Under the pieces are notes generated by a model. The model worked only from the letters and a program-made list of their open reading frames with translations. It had not been told where the DNA came from and searched no databases. A stretch of 64,000 nucleotides of DNA. It comes from Smallanthus sonchifolius. Lineage: Eukaryota; Streptophyta; Magnoliopsida; Asterales; Asteraceae. Positions 1 to 10,937 of this stretch are shown piece after piece (the first letter of the stretch is position 1; each line of letters opens with the position of its first letter). The DNA lies in NCBI GenBank assembly GCA_023525975.1, contig JAKNSE010000030.1:908501-972500 (forward strand). Reading direction: 5' to 3'. The position numbers and the translations under genes are program-made.

Positions 1-703
1 TCTCCTGGTCCTCGGGTGCAATAGGGACCTGAAAATAACCGGAGAAGCCATCGAGAAAGCAAGAGAACTGCTGTCCCGCCAGACGCTCCCGCATCTGATC
101 AATAAACGGAAGTGGGAAATGATCCTTCCTAGTCGCGTCGTTTAGCCTCCTGTAATCTATGCACACTCTCCAACCTGTAACTGTCCGTGTCGGAATCAGC
201 TCATTCTTCTCATTCACCACAACTGTCATCCCCCCTTTCTTAGGGACAACCTGCACTGGACTAACCCATGCAGAATCAGATATGGGGTACATTAGCCCTG
301 CATCTAACAACTTTAGCACCTCCTTCTTCACGACCTCCTGCATCTTGGGGTTCAGTCTCCGCTGCCCTAGCACAACTGGCTTAAAGTCATCCTCCATCAA
401 GATATTATGTGTGCAAAAGGAAGGGTTTATACCCTTGATATCCATCAACTTCCACGCAATCGCATGCTTATGTGCTTTCAGCACGCCAGTCAGTCTCTCC
501 TTCTCATCTCCTGTCAGATCCGCAGCAATAATCACTGGAAGCTTCGTCTCATCATCCAGGAAGGCATACTCTAGATGCAACGGCAACTCCTTAAGCTCTA
601 AGGAGGACGGTGGGCTCTCAACGGATGGCCTCTCTACGGGCTCACTCCTCTCAATCTCTTCGAATCCAGTAGGATCCTGGGTAGTCTCACTCTCTAGAGG
701 ACT
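1..703 (-). pseudogene. Athila pol fragment: protease-RT linker and N-terminal reverse transcriptase
   Basis: The minus strand is open from 703 to the window edge, in the same frame as the gag/protease reading frame upstream of it; only the TAG at 704-706 separates them. After an acidic linker it reads into typical RT sequence, including VCIDYRRLND, DHFPLPFIDQM and FLDGFSGYFQVPIAP, which are early RT blocks of Athila elements. The catalytic YxDD/FxDD box would lie beyond the window edge. In this lineage RT copies element RNA into DNA in cytoplasmic particles. It is listed as a pseudogene because of the upstream stop and frameshift. Confidence 0.85.
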
Positions 704-2155
704 CTAACTCTCATCAATGGCTGCTGCTGTCATCTCAATATCGCCATTCTCTCTAACCAGGATTTGCGTATCAGACGCATCTCTCCCATATATCTCACTC
801 AGGAACTCTCCCACATGTGACATGATCGACTCTATGAAGTACAGTGTATCATCCTGACTGCTGGGATGCTTCATGGACTTATTCACGTCGAATGTCACCT
901 TCTCATCATTCACACCAAGGGTCAGCTTACCGCTAAAAACATCTATCATCGCGTGAGCGGTAGCTAGGAATGGACGCCCCAAGATAAGAGGGACATGCTC
1001 GTCCTCGTCCATATCCAATGTGACAAAGTCCACAAGAAAGATGAATTTGTCGAGCCTAACCAACATATTCTTAACAAAACCGCGCGGATACTTAACCGAT
1101 CGGTCGGCAAGCTGAAGGCTCATCCGCGTCAGCTGCGGTTCTCCTAGGCCTAGCTTCTTAAAAACAGAGTAGGGCATCAGGTTGATGCTAGCACCTAGGT
1201 CGGTAAGAGAGCTGCCGACAGATAACCCACCAATAACACAAGGGATAGTGAAACTCCCTGGATCCTTCATCTTCTGTGGAAGGCTGGGTTCTATAACCGC
1301 AGAACACCGTTCATTCATGACCATGGTGGAAAGTGCCTCAAGTTTAGTTTTGTTCGTCATCATGTCCTTGAGGTACTTTGCATACTTGGGCATACTAGAC
1401 AGAGCCTCAACAAATGGGATGTTAATGTGTAGCTGTCGTAGCATGTTGAGGAACTTCTGGTAGTGACTGTCCTCCTTCTCCTTTCTAAGCCTACCGAGAT
1501 ATGGAAGTGGGGGCTTATACTCTCTCACAAGCGTCTCAGTTGCCTTCCTAGCGGTATCCTCTGGCCGTGCTGTAGTTGTTGGGCTTCGCCTCCCTTGCAC
1601 CTTGCAAGGATCCGCCTCCATCTCAATCTCCTCATCGACCGGTTCATCTTCATCATCCACCGGTCTCGGAGTCTCGGCACCTCGGCCGCTCCTAGTAGTT
1701 ACTGCCTTCGCAAACTGCCGTGAGTGACCAGGGTTCGCATCAGTATTACTAGGCAGACTACCCTCCTTCCTACTCTTCAGCATCTCAGCTATCTCTCCTA
1801 CATTCCTTTCCACATTCTGCAACGCCACTCCTTGGCTTTGGATCATCGTGTTATGCTCCTTAAACTTCGCAGCATTCTCCTGCTGCCGCCTATCATCACG
1901 TTCCAGAAACAGAGCCATTATCTCCTCTAATCGGTCCTTCTTCTCCCCGCTTCCCTGACCTGAATTCTGGAATAAGTTCTGGTTTGGGTTACCCCTCCAA
2001 TTAGGCCCTGAATTATTTCTCCATCCAGAACTACCGTACGAGCTGTTACGGTTTTGATTCCCTAAGTACTCAACCTGCTCCTGGGTCATCTGGCAATCAA
2101 CAGTGTTGTGGCCTCCGTTACAGATCTCGCAGCTCCTGTCCGACTTCACCTGCAA
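704..2155 (-). pseudogene. Athila gag C-terminus and retropepsin-like protease
   Basis: This 483-codon frame begins with a zinc-knuckle-like motif (residues about 9-21, CEICNGGHNTVDC, spacing C-X2-C-X3-H-X4-C), follows with a glutamine/asparagine-rich region, an acidic stretch, and then an aspartic protease core around residue 315-420 with DLGAS and LILGRPFLATA. The first ATG is not a natural start. The frame is offset from the preceding gag frame, with which it overlaps at 2146-2155, so a one- or two-base indel near 2150 probably split one gag-pol frame. It ends at TAG 704-706 although the frame stays open beyond it. Confidence 0.85.
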
Positions 2156-3030
2156 ATCTTCACTATCCTAGCTAATGCCTCTATCTGCGCTGCCAAGGAT
2201 GTATTTGAATCAACATGCATAACCCCTCTCTGAGAACTCTCAGAATGTGGGCTCTGGTAACTAGTCATAGCAATATCCTCGAAGAGGTCAAAGCACTCAT
2301 CAGGGGTCTTACTCGTCATCATGTTCCCCCCTGCAGCTGTATCTAGCTTTCCTCTACTAGCAATGGAACAGCCATTGTAAAACTTCTCGACCAAACACCA
2401 ATCCTCTATACCATGATGCGGGCAATCATTACACAACCCTTTAAATCTCTCCCACGCATCGTGAAAACTCTCCCCCTGCTGCTGCTTAAAAGCATGGATC
2501 AAACTCCTGTGGTGAGCAGCCTTAGAAGGGGGGTAGTATTTAGCAAGAAATTTGTCCTTCATAGCAACCCAAGTGGTGATGGCACCATTAGGTAAGGACT
2601 CAAGCCAAGTGGCGGCTTTATCTGCTAAACTGAATGGGAATATACGCAACAGTTTTGCGTCCTTAGTGACGCCATTAAGGCGGAAAGTGTCACAGACCCT
2701 ACTGAATCTAGTGAGATGGGAGTGTGGGTTCTCGTGCGAGTTCCCATGGAATTTCACATTAGTGGCGATAGTGCTCATGACATGAGATGGAAAATGCCAC
2801 GAGTTAGCCTCTACAGTAGGCTGAGTGATGCTAGAACGCACGCCACCGTCGGTCGACTTGGCGTAATCAGAAACGGTCCTTCGTGCTGGTGGCTCGCCCA
2901 TTTCTTCAGAAGATGTTTCAACGGTATCTTCAACAGGTTTCTTTCGGAACAAATGATCGGGCTCTAGTAGAGCAGTAAACTCGGCGGATCCTGTGGAACG
3001 GGTGCGGCGAATATGTTGCATACACTGCAA
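2146..3030 (-). pseudogene. Athila gag N-terminal and capsid part
   Basis: This 294-codon frame contains a retrotransposon gag domain at about residues 90-250: a helix-rich region with FPFSLADKAATWLESLP, a W-A-M-KDKFLAKYYP stretch and CPHHGIEDWCLVEKFYNG. Gag forms the particle shell that packages element RNA. It lies about 170 bases after the primer binding site, as expected for gag. The frame ends at 2146 through a shift into the frame that carries the zinc knuckle. The N-terminal ATG at 3030 is plausible but not proven. Confidence 0.85.
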
Positions 3031-3201
3031 AAAGAAGAATAAATGTAGAAAATAAATATAGTATGCTAACTAGGAAACAAAACAAAATAGATAAAATAGA
3101 TGAGAAAAATGATAAAATACTAAACAAATAAGTAGCACAAATAGTTAACAAATAGTGGTCAGACCCCCAACTCGGGTCGTTCTCGAAGTCGCCTAAAAGT
3201 G

Positions 3202-3219
3202 TCCCCGGCAACGGCGCCA
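3202..3219 (-). promoter_or_regulatory. Primer binding site, tRNA-Asp type
   Basis: On the minus strand this reads TGGCGCCGTTGCCGGGGA, the exact complement of the 3' end, with CCA, of plant tRNA-Asp(GTC). This is where minus-strand DNA synthesis is primed in Athila elements. It lies six bases from the LTR end. Confidence 0.93.
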
Positions 3220-3225
3220 AAAACT

Positions 3226-4768
3226 TGATGCGTGATAAATATATATATATATATATATATATAATTTTTACCAAGTTTTAAATGTAGAAATGGACTCACA
3301 ACTAAATCACACGCTTACGGCAAGTGTACCGGTCGCGCGTAGTAAGCCCGAGTTATCGAACCGTGGACACAAAAGGCGGCGGCTCTCGATACTGAACCTT
3401 TATTGACTCCTAACCGATGTAACACACAAGATGATTCTATTTAATACTTTTAGGACATGCAATTTAGAATAAAGCAACTAAATAATGACTCGACTCAAAG
3501 ACAGACAAGACACTAAAGGTTACGGATAAATAAACGACACTAGAAAGATCAACCACACTAGAACTCAGACGAAGACCAAATATGGGACAAACACTACTTA
3601 GACCAGGAATCCTATTGACTGACTCAACTGCTTTCGGGATAACCGACTGTATGACACCGGTTCTAAAGATAGACTGACTCGGGAATCATTAAAACATGTA
3701 GGATCTCCTCTCGGACTCACCTACACACCTCAACTATCCTAAGGGTCGGATTAAGCTCACCGGTAAGGAATTGGATTTCCTCTCGGACTCACCAAAACCT
3801 AGAATACCACATACTCAACAATGGTTTCACCTCTCGGTATCAACCATCCTATACTCAGAGACTCGTGCAATTGCTACCCAAACCGACAAACCACAAGACA
3901 ACCCGACAACCTATCTCCTCTCGGACTCAAGATTGGTAAAACACTGATTTACAAGACTACACAAACCTGCTACAACGATTGGCCTAATCGTCTAGATCAC
4001 GAACACAAAGTAAATGACCCAAGAACCCGAAATCTCACCCAAAACATACAAAGCATTCAAGTAAAACCTCAAGAGCAACAAATTCATGCAAGATCAGTAG
4101 TAAATCAGTACTCAAACACATTCATAAACAATAAATCAAGAATCTTTACACTAATATTCGTCATACGATCGATTAAAACCCGAAAACAATCAAAACATGT
4201 CAATATTCATCATAATCTAGATAGCTATGAGTTTAGCTACTCGTGATACTTAAAAACAAGCAAAAGATGTATGGAAACATAGTTTAAACTCGAAATAATT
4301 GGCTGGAAAGAGAATTAGAACATAAAACCGATGTTTGCAAACCCAAATATGTCAATTCGTCTCAATCCTTGTGATCCCAGACCTTGATTCTTCAATCCAC
4401 AGAGCTCTCCAGTCTTCTACAGCCGCAAGAAGTCGATCCCCCTCAAAGAAAAAGGACCCAACCTTTTAAAAGATGCGAATTAGGGTTTTCTGCCCGACTG
4501 GAGGTATGTCGGACCGACTAGGAATGGAAGTCGGTCCGACTTCAGGTGAAATTCAGAATTACTTGTTATTTTTCTTGCTTAACTCCAACTCTTTATTACC
4601 GCGTCTTTCCGGCTCCGTTTCTTCAGTATAATTCTTCGGTTTATCATACAAGCCTGGAAAATCAACATCAATCTCATTAAGTACCAATTTCTTTAGATAT
4701 TTGCTAATAAAACCGGGTAAAATGGGTCAAAAACAACTTCATAAACATATGTGTTTTAGAACACATCA
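3226..4768 (-). mobile_element. 5' LTR of the minus-strand Athila element
   Basis: The LTR starts TGATGCGTG and ends ACACATCA on the plus strand, giving the inverted ends TGATG/CATCA, and directly abuts the primer site. Length is 1543 bp. An (AT)n run at about 3239-3263 lies just inside the end next to the primer site. No second copy is in the window, so the limits rest on the terminal motif and the primer site. The short ORF at 3821-4246 inside it shows no protein signature. Confidence 0.8.
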
Positions 4769-5720
4769 GCTTTCTTTTGCCTTTTTTAAACTTTTCTATA
4801 AATCATGACTTTCGCCATTGTTTATTAATATAAAATATATAATAAACATTTTTCACTAAGTATGCCTACCACCCCAAAAGTAGGCAGGAAAGGGGATTAG
4901 AACTCACCTGACTTTCTTAGTTAACTCTTCTTAAGTATAAGGCTCAACGAGGTGCTAGTATGCTAGATGATCTGTTCGGGCGGTCATAAACGACAAGTGT
5001 TAATTTCTAGATATAACAAAACGGTCCGTCCGAATTCTACTTAATCTTTGTCGGTGTTTTCGAAATCTATTCGCCCGAAATGTCTTTCATCAGAAAACTA
5101 TTTCATCCGAAAACTAGTTCGTCCGAAATATCTTTCACCCGAAAACCATTTCGCCCGAAAACTAATTCGTCCGAAATCTTTTGTCCGAAATCTCTCTGTG
5201 TCCGAAATACTTTTCGGCCACTTTATCGTTTTTGGACGATTCAAAGTGTTTTCGGACGATTCAAGTGTTCTTGACTAGATTCTTCGTTTTTGATCCAAAA
5301 TCCCAACTTTTTACGTCTAAACTGTTCTAATCTTAACCATGCAGCTATTTCTATGGTTTTTAAGTATAAACACACGTAAAAATCCGATATTTTTTAAGAA
5401 AACTCATAAAACCCTAAAAACCCATTTCAATCAAAAAATCAGATTTGGAGGGGTTTGATACCTGATTTGGGCTTGAATATTCAGAGAAGCTTCAAACAAC
5501 TGATGGAGAAGTAGAATGAGCCGATCTTCGGTCAAAACCGACACACTCTCTCTCTCTCTCTAGATGTTTCTCTCTCTAGAATGGGAAGAAGATGGAGTGG
5601 AGAATGAGGGTGTGGGAGGGGAAGTCTTGGTCTTAAGGCCCAACCTTCTCCATTCACTGGCCCATTTAGCGACCCGGCCCAAGGCCCGACCCATCTTGCT
5701 ACCTTTCATTGTTTTTCCGT
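4769..5720 (-). mobile_element. Probable LTR remnant, minus orientation
   Basis: No gene is seen. Read on the minus strand the stretch resembles plant Gypsy LTRs: a CT/GA-rich block near 5545-5577, a leader-like region, and at the far end a section resembling one in the outer Tekay LTR (a pyrimidine-rich stretch around TTTTGGGGTGG). No clear ends, primer site or duplicate copy could be found, so this is a tentative call. Confidence 0.35.
5056..5213. repeat. Degenerate 16-bp repeat with TTCG..CGAA palindromes
   Basis: About ten units of the type TTCGYCCGAAAACTA. The CGAAA element recurs at about 5061, 5076, 5091 (changed), 5108, 5124, 5140, 5156, 5172, 5186 and 5203, a spacing of 14-17 bp. 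Each good unit is a short palindrome TTCG-NC-CGAA. The open frames across it (for example 5048-5278) are a by-product of the repeat. Confidence 0.8.
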
Positions 5721-6155
5721 GTCCTATCTAGCGTTTTCAAAATATGAGAAGTTACAAATTGCTTCTAATTGCAAACTGATTTCAAATTTCAAAGACGGTT
5801 CCATCTGCTCCACCGCTGCCAGTTAACTAATACCATTTTGACTATTTATGTAAAACATTCATTGAATTAATTTCAATAAACTTCGTTAATTTCCTTTATA
5901 TCAATCGTCGCTTCCTGATATTTCTTTTTATTTTTCCATTTTGTTCACGACCCTTTTCTGATCAAATAGAGCACTCTAATCTGCAACCAATTGATTTCTC
6001 ATTGCTCCTTCAATTGCTATACTTCTTATTACTCTTTTTCTTTATTCTTTGATGCGATATCTAATAAAAAATTAACAGCCTCAAACCCTTTCTTGCGATC
6101 AAATAGAAATCTGCAAACGTATTTTCGCTAATCTTTCCTATTGAGGATACTACAA

Positions 6156-6194
<39 letters not shown>

Positions 6195-6566
6195 CTCTTA
6201 TACGATTCTATAGAAAAATAATTCTGCAAACCAATTTCAATTTCAATTTCTTCAACCCTTATAATCTGAACCCCATCATCAATTTATCTTTCTATTTTGA
6301 ATTGACTCAATTTCTACAAATCAACTCGATCCTTCTGTTTTGAATTAATCAGTTGTAGAAAATCATACTTGAAATTTCTCTATATTATTGACGACGAATA
6401 ACTTAACTGCTCACCCTAATCCCGTCAGTCGTAGGATCATTTCATGATTAATCCTGACCGTGTTAATTAAGCGGTTATATATTTTATCACATGCCCTATT
6501 AAGAAGGGGCGGTTAACAAATTTAATCTCTCACTCGGATTATCTATATACATCACACGGATTGAGG

Positions 6567-6640
6567 TTTAGGATCACACGGATCGTGATCCTAAAATGCA
6601 GCACCAAAAGAGCTAATAAACTGATTGGCAGTTTATTAGC
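6567..6640. repeat. Two adjacent perfect inverted repeats
   Basis: The first has arms TTTAGGATCAC (6567-6577) and GTGATCCTAAA (6585-6595) with a 7-base loop. The second has arms GCTAATAAACTG (6612-6623) and CAGTTTATTAGC (6629-6640) with a 5-base loop. Both arm pairs are perfect. They could be the end of a small DNA transposon or a Helitron-like 3' hairpin, but no end motif settles this. Confidence 0.75.
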
Positions 6641-7298
6641 CCACTAAGCCCACTCGCCACCAGCCTAATTACTATTACATCACTTAATAAAAAACAAAAA
6701 ATAAATAAATTAAATACAAATAACTGAACAAATAGATATTTTTTGATGCAGTTATGCCTGCTGTCTATAACGATCTGCATTAACAAAAAATAAAATTGTA
6801 AGTACAAAAGTTAAATAATTTTAAAGGGCTTACGATATAATGATCAAAACCATCAAAACTTTAAATTTGTTTGAGAAGTTTCATTGCGATTATTTAGGTA
6901 AACGACTCCTTCATGTTTTTTTGGTACAAATTAGAAGCTTAATCGGGTCATTAAATGAGGGTTGTGTTAGGGGGGGGGGGGATAGAGCTGTGATTAAGGT
7001 TAGTAAGGTAGAAGACGAGGTTGTTTTAATGGTTAAATGTTTGTTTTTCTAGAAAATAAACCATGTTTTTTTTTCTGGAAATTTATGAGTGAAAATGATA
7101 TTTTTTTTAGAGAAACTTTGAAATGAACGATATTTGTAAACCTCGAAGTGAAGCCTCAAAGATTTTATTGTTATTGTTATTCAAATACTGGGTGTTTGGA
7201 TTCCTGGTTTAGAAACCGGTTATCCTAACATTTTTGGGTAAACATATTATGCATAGTTTCATCTCTTTTTTCTGGCTTCTTCATGTGTATTTGATTTT

Positions 7299-8344
7299 AC
7301 ACATGTGTGGGCTTTGAAATAAGCGAGTACAGAGTGTGCATAAGTATATTTTTTGCTTATTTCGGTTTTCTTCATAGTTCGCTTAAGGTCGATAACATAT
7401 AACCACATACAACTTTGTAATAGTTCAAATTTTCACATACATTTTTTCACCGTCAAAGGTTTCAAGTCTAAGGTAATTTCACTTATGCTTCTTGAATTGC
7501 AAAACTTTTTGAAGGTTTCATTTATTCAGCATAGTTTTTGGGATATGCATTTGTGTTAAAAGGGAGTTGAATTGTGGTTTTTACGAAGATTTGATTTATA
7601 GATAGATATATGTCTATGTATTGGTAGCACACAGGGAAGGTAATTTGATTGATTTAAGTTAAAAAAAATTCAAGTTTTTTGTGGAAGTTATGAAGCTAGA
7701 ATGACATATCTGCTCATTTTTGTTATTTCAAATTGTTGATTTTATTGAATTTATATGACAATAGGCCATGTTATGCACTTTTTATGGTACTTTTGTAATT
7801 ATTGGAGTTTAGAACACTCTAAGAACCAGAGTGAGTTAAATGTGATTACATTTTATTTAGCATGTTTATCAAGTATGTTTATTTATGATTTTCTGGATTT
7901 CTTTATGTTAAACAACAGCCCAGATTTGAGTTTTTGCACATGTGTAAACTGAATTTACACATGTCTAAACCATATTAAATCTTTATTTCTTCTTCTTTCT
8001 TCAGATTGATGATTCATGGTAATTCTTCGTTTCTTTTTCAGATCTTGTTGAACAATCCATTTCTGAGATGTGAACAAGGAAAAATCAAGAACATATATAA
8101 TCCATCATTTTTTTATGTTTTCTTTTTAAACAACCTTGGGTTCCATATCCTTTTGTATATGGTTTTACACATGTGTATTTGATTCATTACACATGTGTAA
8201 ACTGATTTTACACAAATGCAAAGAGTTTTTATTCATATGTGTGTATATATGTAAACTGGATTTACTACATAAAACTTGTTTTTGGGTTTTTATTCATGTT
8301 TATTTGATTATTACTCATGTGCATTTTGATTTTTACACATGTGT
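7299..8344. repeat. Dispersed ACACATGTGT palindromes
   Basis: Perfect copies lie at about 7299-7308, 8167-8176, 8189-8198 and 8335-8344, with one-base variants near 7936-7966, several in the longer form TTTACACATGTGTAAA. The function is unknown. Confidence 0.6.
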
Positions 8345-8390
8345 AAAGCGATCTGTTCTTGAATTGTTATTTGTTTTTTGTTTTTTTATC

Positions 8391-8434
8391 AGAGAGAGAG
8401 AGAGAGAGGGAGAGAGGGAGAGAGAGAGAGAGAA
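8391..8434. repeat. (GA)n microsatellite
   Basis: A run of GA dinucleotides with a few GGGA interruptions. Confidence 0.95.
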
Positions 8435-9305
8435 TGATTTTTTAAAACATGATTTAATCAAAAAAGAAAAAAAAAGTATAATTAACTTTTGACCTCTTTG
8501 ATCAATCTAGGTCACACAAGAAGAACCTAATAAGAAATATAAAGTTGAGTTCGGGTCAATTTAGATTTGAACACACGAATACGTTTAGCTAAATGGACTG
8601 GATTCGGGTCAACATGATTTTTCAGTTTCTTGTTATACGTATTGGCTTCACATAAAATTTTTGGGTTCGTGTCGTGGTCGACCCACCATTCCATAAACAC
8701 AACCTATGATAGTGATTAATTACCATAACGTCAAGCATGTTGGGAGCTTTTTTGTGGATATGTATTATATAGTACACCCCTTAGTCCTCACAATTCGAAA
8801 GTTATCATCATTTAAAATGGGGTTTCTTTCTTACCACCTTTTCATACTCTCATTATCTATGAAGGAGTCCTCTAACTCCTATGAGTGTTCCATTTCATTT
8901 CGACAACTGTTTGTTGGCCCCCTAATCATTCCTCGGATCAAACTCATGCCCATTTAAAGTTATTGTGTTTTGGAAGTTAACGTTCATTTATGTATGAACG
9001 TTAGTTATTTACATCTGAAGTTTTCTTTCCACAACACCATCTCTCGTGGCGTATATGGATACAAGGTTAGGTGAGAAATTCCTTAAGCTAAAAAAGGTTT
9101 AACAAAATGCCAACTAAATTAATAAAATGTAAATGAATTAAGAAATTTAATCCTTTTTAATTACATGTCTTAATCGGGCGTTTAATTTAAGTCTTTGTTC
9201 GTCCATTTACACAAACAAAACAGACGCTTCATTGTTTTTAACACACCACCGTAATGAGCTGTTTGCCATACGCGATGCCAGCTGTGTCCATGGTCGGTAT
9301 ATTAC

Positions 9306-9889
9306 AAAGGGAAAATACGAAAATGGACATTTGACCAGAAAAATTCTCAAAAATGGACATCATTATTTAGTCTACTATTTCATGGACATTGATCTTGCGA
9401 GCCGGCTAAAGGCGGCTAAGCTAGCCGGCTAAAATTTCCGTGCCAACATTCCATTTGTCAGATTACGAACCAATTAACAAGCGACACATGGCAGGCTTAG
9501 CCGGCTAATAGACGGCTATAGCCGTCTAATCCCTTTAGCCGGCTATAGCCGTCTATTAGCAGGCTAAGCCTCCGAAAATTTTTTTGAAAAAAAAACAAAA
9601 AAAAAATTTTGGAAAATTTTCGGAGGCTTAGCCTGCTAATAGACGGTTATAGCCGCCTAAAGGGATTAGACGGCTATAGCCGTCTATTAGCTGGCTAAGC
9701 CTGCCACGTGTCGCTTGTTTATTGGTTTGTACTCTGACAAATGAAATGTTGACACGGAAATTTTAGCCGGCTAGATTAGCCGCCTATAGCCTGCTCGCAA
9801 TACCAATGTCCATGAAATAGTAGGCTAAATATGAATGTCCATTTTTGAGAATTTTCCTGATCAAATGTCCATTTTCGTATTTTTCTCTT
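9306..9889. mobile_element. Foldback (long inverted repeat) element
   Basis: The left arm (about 9306-9586) and right arm (about 9607-9889) are near-complete reverse complements over about 280 bp, joined by an A-rich spacer. Shared segments include the outer block around AAAATGGACATTTGA and the inner block around GGCTTAGCC. Within the arms, TAGACGGCTATAGCCGTCTA is itself a perfect 20-bp palindrome. There is no coding capacity. I could not identify a target-site duplication. Such elements are non-autonomous DNA transposons, and their transcripts fold into long double-stranded RNA. Confidence 0.85.
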
Positions 9890-9950
9890 AAAAGTTACAT
9901 CATGAAGTAATTAACTCATAACATGAAATTTGATATCATTGCTTAAATTT

Positions 9951-9971
9951 ATATATATATATATATATATT
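9951..9971. repeat. (AT)n run left of element A
   Basis: A pure AT microsatellite adjoining the left end of inverted-repeat element A. Confidence 0.95.
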
Positions 9972-10543
9972 GGTGGAGAATCAAATAAGAAGTAGTTTTT
10001 CGCTAAAAAAATCTAAGAAGTGACAAAAACCTTAAGAAACGATATCAAACGAACTCCGATTGAGCTAATTTCAACGGCGTTGGAACCGTCTCGTCGAACT
10101 CTACCATCTTAGCTTTTAGGGTTTAGCTTTTATGGTTTAGATTTTACGTTTGAATTTTAGGGTTTTAGCCTTATGGTTTAGTCTTAGGGTTTAGATTTTA
10201 TGGTTTAAGTTTTTTTTTTTGGGTGGGGGTCGGGGGTTTAGGTTTTTGGGGGTGGGTGGCGGTGGGTTTAGGTTTTTGAAGGGGTGGGGTGGGGGGTTTA
10301 GGTTTTTGCGGGGTGGGGGTGGTTGTTTTAGGCTTTTCGGGGTAGGGTTGGAAGGGGGGTTTAGGTTTTTGAGGGTTTAGGTTTTTGAGGGTGCAGGTGG
10401 AGGGGGGTTTAGGTTTTTGGGTCCGGGTTAGGGTTTGATGAGACGGTTCCAACGCCGCTGCAATGAGCTCAATCGGAGTTCGTTTGACCCAATTCTTAGG
10501 ATTTTTTAGCGAAAAACCACTTTTTAGTATAACCATCCCCTAC
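9972..10543. mobile_element. Inverted-repeat element A, (AT)n-flanked, non-coding
   Basis: The left arm (about 9988-10095) and right arm (about 10436-10535) are inverted copies sharing GTTTTTCGCTAAAAAA, AACGAACTCCGATTGAGCT and GCGTTGGAACCGTCTCRTC. The interior is built of telomere-like and G-rich repeats. The element is bounded on both sides by AT runs, like the Micron family of rice, which targets (TA)n microsatellites. The proline-rich minus-strand frame at 10198-10536 is a by-product of the repeat. Confidence 0.75.
10095..10435. repeat. Telomere-like and G-rich minisatellite inside element A
   Basis: 10095-10206 has variants of TTTAGGG/TTTATGG. 10207-10435 has repeated TTTAGGTTTTTGGGGG-type units with many runs of three to six G. 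This is an interstitial degenerate array, not a telomere: units vary in length and sequence and are confined between the arms. Confidence 0.8.
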
Positions 10544-10546
10544 ATA

Positions 10547-10598
<52 letters not shown>
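10544..10598. repeat. (AT)n run between elements A and B
   Basis: An AT microsatellite with two AC interruptions, shared as border by the two inverted-repeat elements. Confidence 0.95.
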
Positions 10599-10937
10599 GT
10601 ATAGGGTTCCATTAGGAAAGGAAAAAAAAGTAGGAAGTGTAGGAAAGATTTTGAGCCCTTGATCTTGGAGATTGAGGGTTTTTAAGAAGACCACGTAAAA
10701 AGAAAAGGATTTTAATACTTTAAGGGTATAATAGTATTTGCTTCCAAAAGAGAGAAATAACATACACATGTAAGTCACATGCATTTTTCACCCTTATTTT
10801 TTAAACGTTTATATCTTTTTTATACGTCATTATTTTTTTTTTAAATATACCATAAAATCAAGCGTTTTTTTATCTTTAAAACGAGTATGGTCTTGATATA
10901 TTTTAAAAAAAAATAGAAAATCGCTGAACTGGGTTTG
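10599..10937. mobile_element. Inverted-repeat element B, left part
   Basis: This arm begins after the AT run and is the inverted counterpart of 31448 down to about 31100. Matching blocks include GTAGGAAGTGTAGGAAAG at the outer end against CTTCCTACACTTTCTAC near 31410, and TTTTTTAAACGTT with GCGTTTTTTTATCTTTAA further in. The element is interrupted by the outer Tekay retrotransposon, whose target duplication GTTTG occupies 10933-10937 and 29934-29938. Together with 29939-31448 it makes one element of about 1.85 kb. Confidence 0.75.

Larger units (their letters stand above)
1..4768 (-). mobile_element. Athila-type Ty3/Gypsy retrotransposon, 5' part, minus strand (cut by window edge)
   Basis: Read on the minus strand, this holds a 5' LTR (4768 to 3226), a primer binding site, a short leader, gag, protease and the start of reverse transcriptase, in the standard Gypsy order. 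The rest of pol and the 3' LTR lie left of the window, so target duplications cannot be checked. The tRNA-Asp primer site, the Athila-like gag and an aspartic protease with D-L-G instead of D-S/T-G place it in the Athila lineage. The coding part has a frameshift and a stop codon, so this copy is probably not autonomous. Confidence 0.9.
5721..9305. other. AT-rich region without recognisable genes
   Basis: No frame here has a protein signature. It holds a 35-base T run (6158-6192), two perfect inverted repeats (6567-6595 and 6612-6640), a G run at about 6970-6981, dispersed ACACATGTGT palindromes between 7299 and 8344, and a GA microsatellite at about 8391-8434. Short frames such as 6840-7052, 7353-7559 and 8136-8492 are low-complexity and unsupported. 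Confidence 0.6.

Noticed and set aside
8136..8492. 118-codon frame as a host gene
   Set aside because: Low-complexity aromatic and Arg/Glu repeats that result from the palindromes and the GA microsatellite.
9306..9432. Coding frame 9232-9432
   Set aside because: Runs into the foldback arm and ends there; no domain.
10100..10210. Telomere or interstitial telomeric block
   Set aside because: Units are degenerate and confined between inverted arms of a transposon.
10198..10536. Proline-rich minus-strand frame
   Set aside because: It is the complement of the G-rich minisatellite in element A; periodic lysine-proline repeats mirror the DNA repeat.
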